DNA of 64,000 bases from positions 1 through 64,000 of the forward strand of contig JACKMA010000002.1 in NCBI GenBank assembly GCA_024235635.1, in the 5' to 3' direction. Positions 23,811 to 31,238 of the stretch are shown here, one piece after another. Below the pieces are notes generated by a model. The model was not told the DNA's origin, made no database searches, and saw only the letters and a program-made list of their open reading frames with translations. The number at the start of each line of letters is the position of its first letter. Within the stretch, counting starts at the first letter, position 1. Position numbers and translations under genes: made by a program. This stretch comes from Zoogloeaceae bacterium (GTDB lineage Bacteria; Pseudomonadota; Gammaproteobacteria; Burkholderiales; Rhodocyclaceae).

Positions 23811-23954
23811 CGCCGTCGGCGACTTCCAATGCCGCACCCCGGCGTGCAACCGGCTTATCAGCGCGACTTGGGACGCTCGATCGCCAATTGGTTGCGTGCA
23901 TAAAGCCGCAGTGCAAACTAAGCTCACGCCAAGTCGTGGTGTGAGGGAGATCGG

Positions 23955-24254
23955 ATGGAACAGTGGTTTGCAGCCAATCTGGGCGATGCCATGCTGGCCG
24001 GCGAGGCGCTCGAACAGGTCCGCACCCTGTTCGAGCAAAGCGCCGCGAATGGCGGGCATTCGGCGGTGCTCATGCGTCATGAGAGCGAAGGTGGCCTGCA
24101 CTGCGAACTGAAGCTGTATTTTCCGCCCGAGCTCGCGGAGCTTGCCGCGTCCGTCGGGGCTACACGCTGCGGCCGGCCGGCCTTGGCTGGGCTGGGCGTT
24201 CTGGTGGGCTCGCGCGAGCGCCTCGCGTGCCTTGGTGATGCGCATGACAGTTGA
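23955..24254 (+). CDS. Conserved hypothetical protein
   Basis: A 99-residue soluble protein starting MEQWFAANLGDAMLAGEAL, with a central segment (AVLMRHESEGGLHCELKLYF) that I have seen in hypotheticals of beta- and gammaproteobacteria. It shows no catalytic motif, signal or membrane span. A GAGGGAG site precedes the ATG at good spacing. It is convergent with the osmC-like gene. Confidence 0.62.
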   Translation: MEQWFAANLGDAMLAGEALEQVRTLFEQSAANGGHSAVLMRHESEGGLHCELKLYFPPELAELAASVGATRCGRPALAGLGVLVGSRERLACLGDAHDS

Positions 24255-24282
24255 GCGCCGCGCCCCCCAAGCGAACCGCGCC

Positions 24283-24681
24283 TTAGCGCCAGACAGTCGC
24301 GATTTCGGTGGTCACGCGGGTCATCAGCTTGTGCACCGGGCAGCGTGAGGCGACCGCCAGCAAGGCCTCGCGTTGATCCTCGCTGAGTTCGCCACCAAGC
24401 GAGACCAGAGCGCGGAGCCGATAGACGCCTTCGCGCTCGGCCGCGGCGTCCCGCTTGATAGTGACCTCGACATCTTGCAGAGGGAAGCCCTTGCGCTGGG
24501 CATACCAGGTCATGGTCAGCGCCTTGCACGCGCCCAGCGCTGCGTCATACAGATCGTGGGGCGTGGGTCCGCTGTCCTCGCCGCCGTGCTCAGGCGGCTC
24601 GTCGGCCACCAGAGCGTGCTTACCGATCGCGATTGCATGACGCATCTTGCCACCCAGGTCCCGCTTGATCGTGATGCTCAT
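24283..24681 (-). CDS. OsmC/Ohr-family protein
   Basis: A 132-residue protein of the OsmC fold. The two redox cysteines are visible: Cys52 in ALGACKALTMTWY and Cys114 in ASRCPVHKL. The segment GPTPHDLYDAALGAC is typical of the YhfA/OsmC-like subgroup. Such proteins reduce organic hydroperoxides or bind hydrophobic ligands. It is the last of four co-directional genes with a diheme cytochrome, a ferritin-like protein and an ECF sigma factor. Confidence 0.85.
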   Translation of the reverse strand: MSITIKRDLGGKMRHAIAIGKHALVADEPPEHGGEDSGPTPHDLYDAALGACKALTMTWYAQRKGFPLQDVEVTIKRDAAAEREGVYRLRALVSLGGELSEDQREALLAVASRCPVHKLMTRVTTEIATVWR

Positions 24682-24745
24682 TGCGCACTTTCCTATATTC
24701 AGCGACAGAGCTTCCCATGCCGCCGCACGGTCGACCCTCCACCCC

Positions 24746-26008
24746 TCACAGCGACTTGAGATATTCGACGAGATCGGCGATCTCTGCATCGCCAAGCTGC
24801 AAACCGAGCCGGGTGTCGTAGAGCCGAACCGCGTCCTCGAGCGTCGCTGCGGCGCCGTTGTGGAAATACGGCGGATGTTGCCAGGCGCCGCGCAGCGGTG
24901 TGCTGCGGTACTCCCGGGTTGCCGAGCGGGCGGCATAGCTCGGGGTCTCGGGCTCGGCGACCGAGTCCGCGGGCGGGTGCAGGCGCTCGTTGGCATCGGT
25001 CAGCAGCGGGCCGGAATGACAACTCGCGCAGCCTGCGCGGCCGTCGAAGAGGGACTTGCCACGGGCCGCTGCGGCCGCATCGAAGCTGCCCGCGGGCGGC
25101 GCGGGTGGCGCCAGCGACAGCTGGTAGGCTTGGAGCGCGGAGAGCTTGGCCGAGACCAGATCCTCGCTGCCGTTACGGATGTCGAGATTGAGCCGCGGCT
25201 CGACGAAGGATCCCTGGCCGCCCATTTCGACCACCGCCACATAGCGGTTCCAGTAGGCGAGGTCCTCGCCGTCGCCGGTGTAGGTGATGCGATGGATGCC
25301 CTCCAGCCCGTAGGCGGGCGGGATCAACACTGGCTGGCTCAGGCCATCGACGTTGAAGCGCGGATCGAATCGCCCCTTACCCCAACTCGAATACACCGCC
25401 TTGGTGGCGGCGTCGAGGGCCGGCGACAGCGCGATGATCGCGCCGGGGTCGAGGTCGCGATTGGGCCAGCCATCCAGGCGCCGGCCAATGCCCGGGGCGA
25501 AGCTGTCATCGACCGTGGAGTGGCACAGCGCGCAGGTGATGCCGACGCGGCTCAGCTGGTCGCTTCCGTTCACGGTGTCGACGCTGCCCTTGATCCCGAC
25601 CACCGCGTCGAGCTTGATCAGCGCCACGGTGGTCGCCGGGCTGCCGAGGTCGATCGACCCGTCGCCGATCGCCGTGCGGACCGCGGCCGGGAGCGCATCG
25701 AGGTCGACCTTGAGGCCGACCGACAAGGCGGTGACCGGATCCACCGCGCCAGCGATCACCTCGTGCATTCTCAGGGTGTCGGTCCACAGGGCCTCGTCGC
25801 CGAAGGTATCGAAACGGAAGGTCTGCTGTCCCTGCGCGAGCGCGGCGCGGCGATCGTCTTCGCTGGAGTTGGACGAGCCACCGCAGGCGCTGAGCGCGAA
25901 GGTGACGAACACGGCGGCCAGCAGCGCGCCTGGCGCTGGTGACCTGGCCTGGGCATTGGGCGTAGTGGTAACTGCGGGATGCAACGGGCGGCACGGTCGG
26001 ACTTTCAT
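24746..26008 (-). CDS. Diheme c-type cytochrome lipoprotein (CcP-like)
   Basis: A 420-residue exported protein. It has a lipobox-like LSAC (Cys42) after a hydrophobic stretch, and two CxxCH heme sites: CALCH (159-163) and CASCH (327-331). The C-terminal region (STPLRGAWQHPPYFHNGAAATLEDAV) is typical of the bacterial cytochrome c peroxidase/MauG-like fold. GGAG precedes the ATG. It probably acts in the periplasm as a peroxidase-like or electron-transfer protein; the adjacent ferritin-like and OsmC genes suggest oxidative stress. Confidence 0.82.
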   Translation of the reverse strand: MKVRPCRPLHPAVTTTPNAQARSPAPGALLAAVFVTFALSACGGSSNSSEDDRRAALAQGQQTFRFDTFGDEALWTDTLRMHEVIAGAVDPVTALSVGLKVDLDALPAAVRTAIGDGSIDLGSPATTVALIKLDAVVGIKGSVDTVNGSDQLSRVGITCALCHSTVDDSFAPGIGRRLDGWPNRDLDPGAIIALSPALDAATKAVYSSWGKGRFDPRFNVDGLSQPVLIPPAYGLEGIHRITYTGDGEDLAYWNRYVAVVEMGGQGSFVEPRLNLDIRNGSEDLVSAKLSALQAYQLSLAPPAPPAGSFDAAAAARGKSLFDGRAGCASCHSGPLLTDANERLHPPADSVAEPETPSYAARSATREYRSTPLRGAWQHPPYFHNGAAATLEDAVRLYDTRLGLQLGDAEIADLVEYLKSL

Positions 26009-26088
26009 GGCGGATCTCCAGACGAGCTTGGATGGGGGGTCGCGGCGGCGCGAAGCACGCGTCGCCGCGACCGACCCCGAATTGGGCT

Positions 26089-26673
26089 TCAGGACACGAA
26101 GGCGAGCGGCACCGGAACTTCGCCCAGTGCGCCGCGCAGCACGGCCCAGTGCATGGCCTCGTCGCCCAGGATGCTGGCTGCGGCCCCGGCCAACTCACGG
26201 TTGCCGAACTTCGGTACCGCGGCGAGATAGGCGCTCACCGCATCGCGTTCAAGGCCCGCGGCGAAGCGCAGTACGTCCGCTTCGCTACCGAGCTCGTCGG
26301 TCGGGAAGGCGTACGACGCCGGCGCGGACGGCGCTGAACCGCCGAGCTGGGCCACGGTTGTCGTGAGCAACTCGGCATGCGCCCGGTGGTGGCCCTGAAA
26401 CTGCTGCGCGAGCGCCAGCGCCGGGGCCCGCAGGAGGCCGCTGTCGGCGCCGAGCTGATAGGCCGCGATCGCGCGATGCTCGGCCGCCAGCGCAGCCTCG
26501 AGGATCAGGATGTCGGCGCCGGCATTCGACGACATGGCGTCGGAGCGCGCGGCAAGCGCGTGCCGGCCTCCCAGCAGCGCCACGGCGGCGGCCGAGAGCT
26601 GCAGGCCACGGCTGAGGAAGATGCGGCGTCCGCTCGCTGCTGCGAGCAGGCCGGGGTGGATTGCGGATTTCAT
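26089..26673 (-). CDS. Exported ferritin-like domain protein
   Basis: A 194-residue protein with a twin-arginine-like signal (GRRIFLSRGLQLSAAAVALLG) followed by a four-helix ferritin-like domain: EAALAAEHRAIAAYQLG, then QGHHRAHAELL, then ERDAVSAYLAAV, then LGDEAMHWAVLRGAL. The Glu/His pattern (AEHRA, HHRAH, DEAMHW) supports metal binding. It lies between the ECF sigma gene and the diheme cytochrome, possibly a periplasmic iron or stress protein. Confidence 0.78.
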   Translation of the reverse strand: MKSAIHPGLLAAASGRRIFLSRGLQLSAAAVALLGGRHALAARSDAMSSNAGADILILEAALAAEHRAIAAYQLGADSGLLRAPALALAQQFQGHHRAHAELLTTTVAQLGGSAPSAPASYAFPTDELGSEADVLRFAAGLERDAVSAYLAAVPKFGNRELAGAAASILGDEAMHWAVLRGALGEVPVPLAFVS

Positions 26674-26768
26674 GGACTTCTCCTTTCTTTGGTTCGAGTG
26701 AGCCCGCGATGCATCGCTCGGTGCGCCGTCGGGAAAACCGGGGGGGTGGGGGCCGGCTGGCCCCGTGT

Positions 26769-27452
26769 TCAGCCGGGTGGCGGCTCTGGCAGGAGCAGGC
26801 CCAGGCGGCGATGGACCGCCGTTACCAGGCGGTCGCAGCGCGCGCCATCGAAGGCGAAGAAGTCGTCGATGCCGGCGCCGATCTCGCGTCCGATCGAGGC
26901 CCGCAGGTGAGCGCGGGCGCGGGACAGCGCGGTCTTCACGGAGCCCTCCGACTGGTCCAGTGAAATCGCCGTCTCAGCAACGCTGAGGCCCTCGACGGCG
27001 CGCAGCATGAAGACCGCGCGGCAGCTCTCGGGCAGGCGGTCGATCGACGACTCGATGAGACGCCTCAGGTCCTTGCGGATAGCCATCGCCTCGGGCGTAT
27101 CGGCCAGAGGCGCAGGCCGCTCTTCGTCTTCGCGCTGAGCCTCGCCGCTCGAACGCTGATTGCCGCGCAGCCGCGCCAGGGCCTTGTTCACCACGATGCG
27201 GGTGAGCCAGGTCGACAGGCTCGATTGGCCGCGGAACTGCGCCAGCGCGCGGTATGCGCTGACATAGCCGTCCTGCACCGCGTCCTCGGCCTCGGCGTCA
27301 TTGCGCAGGATGCTGCGCGCGGTGCGGAACAGGCGCCGGTTGTTGGCGCGCATGAGCTGCTCGAGCGCCGACGATTCGCCGGCGAGCACGCGTGCCACGA
27401 TCTGGTGGTCGGCTTCGAGCGAGGTCGCGGTGTCGGTAATCAGGGCGCTCAT
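26769..27452 (-). CDS. ECF-type RNA polymerase sigma factor
   Basis: A 227-residue sigma-70 family member with region 2 (LEQLMRANNRRLFRTARSIL, then AEDAVQDGYVSAYRAL, then STWLTRIVVNKALARLR) and region 4 (LPESCRAVFMLRAVEGLSVA, then EGSVKTALSRARAHLR). The ATG at 27,452 follows AAAGGAGG at ideal distance, so the longer start is rejected. No anti-sigma gene is adjacent; it probably directs the ferritin-like/cytochrome/OsmC genes downstream. Confidence 0.88.
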   Translation of the reverse strand: MSALITDTATSLEADHQIVARVLAGESSALEQLMRANNRRLFRTARSILRNDAEAEDAVQDGYVSAYRALAQFRGQSSLSTWLTRIVVNKALARLRGNQRSSGEAQREDEERPAPLADTPEAMAIRKDLRRLIESSIDRLPESCRAVFMLRAVEGLSVAETAISLDQSEGSVKTALSRARAHLRASIGREIGAGIDDFFAFDGARCDRLVTAVHRRLGLLLPEPPPG

Positions 27453-27552
27453 GGGAGCCTCCTTTCTGCCTGCTTTGCCCATTGGATGCGGCGCGCCCGC
27501 AAAAGGTTACCGATGGGCTGCGATCACCACCTACCTACTGGCGACCCCACGA

Positions 27553-28002
27553 TTACGCCGACGCGCCCACCTCAACGATCTTCAACACGTCGCGCAGGCG
27601 TGTTTTCTGCACCACCAGATCGGCCAGCGTGACGCCGTCCAGCGAGGCAAGGAAGGCTTGCAGCGCGTTGCCGAAGGCCCCCTTGAGGCGACACCCCGTC
27701 GAGAGCAGGCAACTCGACTCGGAGCGAAAGCAGTCCACCAGGTCGAAGCCCGGCTCCATGCGGCGCACCACGTCGCCCACCACGATCTGCTGCGCGGGGC
27801 GCTTCAGGCGCAGCCCGCCGCCCTTGCCGCGAAGGCCCTCGATGAATTCTTCGCCAACCAGCTGACTGACGATTTTCATCACGTGGCTGCGCGAGATCTC
27901 GAAACGCTCGGCAATCTCTTTCACCGTCACCAGGCGTTCGGGGCAGGCAGCCATGTAGATCAGCACCCGCAGTGCGTAGTCGGTGTGCTGGGTGATGTGC
28001 AT
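27553..28002 (-). CDS. nsrR: NsrR-type NO-sensing Rrf2 repressor
   Basis: A 149-residue Rrf2 protein. It has a winged HTH (FEISRSHVMKIVSQL) and the GKGGGLRL wing. The three [Fe-S] cysteines (Cys91, Cys98, Cys104) are spaced as in NsrR, and Asp8 is present as in structurally characterised NsrR. The [Fe-S] cluster senses NO and releases DNA. It is divergent from the hemerythrin-fdxA-nnrS genes, whose promoter carries matching boxes. AGGAG precedes the ATG at 28,002. Confidence 0.88.
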   Translation of the reverse strand: MHITQHTDYALRVLIYMAACPERLVTVKEIAERFEISRSHVMKIVSQLVGEEFIEGLRGKGGGLRLKRPAQQIVVGDVVRRMEPGFDLVDCFRSESSCLLSTGCRLKGAFGNALQAFLASLDGVTLADLVVQKTRLRDVLKIVEVGASA

Positions 28003-28067
28003 CGCATTCTCCTGGCGTGGCCGGGGTAGGGTGCCGACAGCTGCATCCATGCCAACCCTAGCAGCAA

Positions 28068-28116
28068 AAGATGCAGGTTTGTTGACTCTTTAAAAGGTGC
28101 ACGTACAATGCATCTT
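28068..28116 (+). promoter_or_regulatory. Sigma-70 promoter with two NsrR-like boxes
   Basis: TTGACT (28,082-28,087), 16 bases, TACAAT (28,104-28,109). Two 23-bp 11+1+11 imperfect palindromes resembling the NsrR consensus overlap it: box 1 at 28,068-28,090 (AAGATGCAGGT left arm) and box 2 at 28,094-28,116 (AAGGTGCACGT left arm, CAATGCATCTT right arm). Box 2 covers the -10 and box 1 the -35, so NsrR binding should block RNA polymerase until NO is present. Confidence 0.8.
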
Positions 28117-28141
28117 AAACAAACCCTGCCCGCAGACTCCC

Positions 28142-28501
28142 ATGCGCCGCGATTCCCGCCTCATCCCGCTGTCCCGCGAACATCACGCGCCGCTGCGCCT
28201 GGGCCGAAGGCTGATCGCCGGCGGCGCGCAGGACGAGCTGCGCGCAATGCTTCCCGCGCTGCAGGCACATTTCGCCGAGGAAGAGCGGACCCTGCTGCCG
28301 CGCTTGCGCGCCGGCGGCGAGCGCGCCCTCGCGCAGCGGCTGCTCGACGAACACCGCGCGCTGAGCGCGCTGTTCGCGCGGGCGCTGCAGGGCGAATGCG
28401 AAGCCGAAACCGGCAAGGCCCTGATCGACCACGTGCGCTTCGAGGAGCGCGAGCTGTTCCCGGTCGTCGAGGCCCTGTTCGAAACGGAGGACGTGTCATG
28501 A
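28142..28501 (+). CDS. Hemerythrin domain protein
   Basis: A 119-residue hemerythrin-like four-helix protein. Likely diiron ligands: His in SREHHAPLRLG, His-Glu in HFAEEERTLLP, His in LLDEHRAL and His-Glu in HVRFEERELFP. It is probably related to YtfE/DnrN-type NO-response proteins that repair iron centres or bind NO, though the N-terminal ScdA domain is absent. First gene of the NsrR-controlled operon; its stop overlaps the fdxA start (ATGA). Confidence 0.85.
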   Translation: MRRDSRLIPLSREHHAPLRLGRRLIAGGAQDELRAMLPALQAHFAEEERTLLPRLRAGGERALAQRLLDEHRALSALFARALQGECEAETGKALIDHVRFEERELFPVVEALFETEDVS

Positions 28502-28845
28502 CCTATGTAGTGACGGAGGCCTGCATCCGCTGCAAGCACACCGACTGCGTCGACGTGTGCCCGGTGGATGCATTCCGCGAGGGCCCGAACTTTCTCGTCA
28601 TCGATCCCGACGAATGCATCGACTGCACGCTATGCATCCCCGAGTGCCCGGTCGACGCTATCGTCGCCGAGGAGGATCTGACCCCAGAGCAGCAAGAATA
28701 CCTGGAGCTCAACGCCCGCCTCGCCCGGGCCTGGCCCACGATTATCGAGAGTAAGGCGAGCCCGCCGGACGCCGAGCAGTGGGCCGAGGTCAAGGCCAAG
28801 CGCCATCTGCTCGAAGAATCATCTCCCAAAGCTGCCGCGGAGTAA
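28498..28845 (+). CDS. fdxA: 7Fe ferredoxin FdxA
   Basis: A 115-residue ferredoxin of the FdxA type with the 3Fe-4S/4Fe-4S pattern: CIRCKHTDCVDVCPVDAF, then DPDECIDCTLCIPECPVDAI. The C-terminal extension (about 60 residues) is typical of FdxA. It is overlapped by the hemerythrin gene and followed 2 bp later by nnrS. It probably supplies electrons in the NO response. Confidence 0.9.
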   Translation: MTYVVTEACIRCKHTDCVDVCPVDAFREGPNFLVIDPDECIDCTLCIPECPVDAIVAEEDLTPEQQEYLELNARLARAWPTIIESKASPPDAEQWAEVKAKRHLLEESSPKAAAE

Positions 28846-28847
28846 GT

Positions 28848-30047
28848 ATGGCCACCCTGATCCTCGACGAGCCCCGCTCACGCCTGCCTGCCGACCAACT
28901 CGGCTGGCGCGCCTTCATGGCGATGGCCTTTCGCCCCCTGTATCTGGGCGCGGCCCTGTTTGGCGCGCTGGCGATCCTCGCCTGGGTATTCGGTTACTCG
29001 GGTGGCGTGGCCTTGCCCGGTGCCTTGTGGCATGGCCACGAGATGATCTGGGGCTATGCCGGGGCGGTGATCGTCGGCTTCCTGCTCACCGCGGTCGCCA
29101 CCTGGACCGGTCAGCCGGCATTCTCGGGCTGGCCACTGGCGGCGTTGGTGGCACTTTGGCTGGCTGCCCGCGTCGCGGCGTTTTCAGAGACCGGCGCGCC
29201 GCTGCTGACCGGGCTACTCTCTGTAGGCTTCTTCGTCGCCAGCGCGGTGGCGCTGGCGGTGCCGATCTGGCGCTCACGCAATCGCCGCAATGCCCCGATT
29301 CCACTGCTGCTGCTGGCCTTCGCCGCAGCCGACGCGGTGTTCCTGCTCGCGCTCGCCGGCCTCGTGGACGTCGAGCCGCGCAGACTGCTGCTGGCCGGCC
29401 TGCTGCTGGTGGCCGGCTTCATCTCGGTGATCGGTCTGCGCGTGATCCCGTTCTTCACCCACCGCGCCTTGAAGCGCCCGCAAGTCGCGCATCCGCGCTG
29501 GGCCGGAGCGGCCGCCATGCTCGCGCCAGTCGTCCTCGCCGCGCTGGTCGCCAGCGACTCGCCTTCACTGTTGGCGCTGCTCGTGGGCCTCGCAGGCATG
29601 CTCCTGAACCTGGTCCTGCTGGCGCGCAATGTCCATCGCGAGCTGACGCGCCATCCGCTGCTGTGGGTGCTCTTCGCCGGCTATGGTTTTGCCGCGCTGG
29701 GGCTGGGACTGGCCGGCGTGGCCCTTTCGGTTGCGCCCGCACTACTGTCGGCCGCGGTGCACTGCATCGCCGTGGGCGGGGTGGGGCTGCTCACACTGGG
29801 AATGATGACGCGCACCTCGCTGGGCCACACCGGCCGCTCGCTCGAGCTGCCGCGACCGATGGTGCCGGCCTACCTGTTGATGATGCTCGCCGGGCTGCTG
29901 CGCATCGCCGCCGCATGGCCCCCAAGCGCCGCGGCCGGCCCGCTTCTGCATGCCTCAGGCGCGTGCTTTGTCGCCGCGCTCGCGCTCTTCGTCTTTCTCT
30001 ATGGCCGCTGGCTGATGAGTTCGCGCGCGGACGGTTTGCCCGGCTAG
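28848..30047 (+). CDS. nnrS: NnrS family heme-copper membrane protein
   Basis: A 399-residue protein with about 11-12 membrane spans, 2 bp after fdxA. The family signatures are present: AFRPLYLGAALFGALA near the N-terminus, LWHGHEMIWGYAGAVIVGFL, a FFTHRAL segment and LTLGMMTRTSLGHTGRSL. NnrS is a heme- and copper-containing protein that protects metabolism under nitrosative stress and is common in denitrifiers. Third gene of the NsrR-controlled operon. Confidence 0.92.
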   Translation: MATLILDEPRSRLPADQLGWRAFMAMAFRPLYLGAALFGALAILAWVFGYSGGVALPGALWHGHEMIWGYAGAVIVGFLLTAVATWTGQPAFSGWPLAALVALWLAARVAAFSETGAPLLTGLLSVGFFVASAVALAVPIWRSRNRRNAPIPLLLLAFAAADAVFLLALAGLVDVEPRRLLLAGLLLVAGFISVIGLRVIPFFTHRALKRPQVAHPRWAGAAAMLAPVVLAALVASDSPSLLALLVGLAGMLLNLVLLARNVHRELTRHPLLWVLFAGYGFAALGLGLAGVALSVAPALLSAAVHCIAVGGVGLLTLGMMTRTSLGHTGRSLELPRPMVPAYLLMMLAGLLRIAAAWPPSAAAGPLLHASGACFVAALALFVFLYGRWLMSSRADGLPG

Positions 30048-30217
30048 ACTGCGGGGTCGCCTCAGGAGGGGGGCCGGTGCCAACGCCAAATTGCTGGATC
30101 GCTCGACACGCGCAAGATTGGTGTCAATATGGTTCTTGCGGCAGCGTGGCGAATAGTGAATTGCTGGACCTGGCGCGTTCTTCGGTGACCCGGCAACTAA
30201 GTCAAAGGACGCATTCC

Positions 30218-30982
30218 ATGAAGCTTCACGTTCTTTCCGACCTCCATTTGAGCGTCGCCGCACTTGAGGCACCAAAGACGGACGCGGATGTGGTGATTCT
30301 CGCGGGGGACATCGCCCGGCCGAAAGAGGCGATCGCCTGGGCGAGCGCGTTCGCTAAGCCCGTTCTGTTCGTGCCAGGCAATCACGAGTTCTACGGAGGC
30401 AGTATTTCCTCGACGGTCCGCGAGTTGAAGCAGTTATGCAGCGGGAGTGAAGTCTACGTCCTCGACAATGACGCCGTGGTGATCGGTGGTGTACGTTTTC
30501 TTGGAACAACGTTGTGGACCGATTTCCGGGTATTTGGCGAGGGAGAAAAGCAAGATCTGGCGATCGGCGAAGCACTGAGCTTCATGCGTGATTTCAGCAG
30601 GATTCGAATGGACGAAGAGTCGGAAACGATGTTTACGCCTGCCGCGTCTGCGCTGCAGTTCACCCGCCACTCCAACTGGCTTGAAAAGAGCTTGGCCGAA
30701 CCTTTCCGAGGCCAGACCGTTGTCATCACGCACCATGCCCCCTCGCCGAAAAGTATTCATCCGAGATTCGCGGAATCGCCCTTGAACGCCTGCTTCGTCT
30801 CCGATGCCGAACGGCTGATCGACGGGGTACGTGCCGCGTTGTGGATACACGGCCATACGCACGACAGCTTCGACTATGTCGTGAATGGCACACGCGTCGT
30901 CTGCAATCCCCGCGGCTACGCCAAGAACGGTGTCGGTGAGAATCCGCAATTCGATCCGAGTCTTGTCCTCGAAGTCGGGTAA
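30218..30982 (+). CDS. Calcineurin-like metallophosphoesterase
   Basis: A 254-residue cytosolic phosphoesterase with the ordered metal ligands of the family: DLHL (Asp8, His10), GDI, GNHE, THHAPS and GHTHD near the C-terminus. The size and sequence resemble YkuE/MPP-type enzymes of unknown substrate. It stands alone on the plus strand. The 170 bases before it carry a short direct repeat around AATTGCTGGA but no gene. Confidence 0.83.
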   Translation: MKLHVLSDLHLSVAALEAPKTDADVVILAGDIARPKEAIAWASAFAKPVLFVPGNHEFYGGSISSTVRELKQLCSGSEVYVLDNDAVVIGGVRFLGTTLWTDFRVFGEGEKQDLAIGEALSFMRDFSRIRMDEESETMFTPAASALQFTRHSNWLEKSLAEPFRGQTVVITHHAPSPKSIHPRFAESPLNACFVSDAERLIDGVRAALWIHGHTHDSFDYVVNGTRVVCNPRGYAKNGVGENPQFDPSLVLEVG

Positions 30983-31238
30983 ATGAATACGCCTCCATGC
31001 GCCGCTGCAGGACTGTGTCATCGTCTGCTGGCGTCGGCTACTTCCGCCAGAAGCGCGTTGCAGAGGACGTTGGGTTTCGGGCGAGCGAGGCATATGAGCC
31101 GATATTTGCTTAGCCCCATCGAGAACACAAAATAGAAAAACGGATCGTTGGCGTGGGCGGGAGCAGCATGCCTTGAATGGTTTTCGGCACGCTCCCGACA
31201 AGCGTTTGAACGGCATTTCAGGACCGGACGAGGAGACG

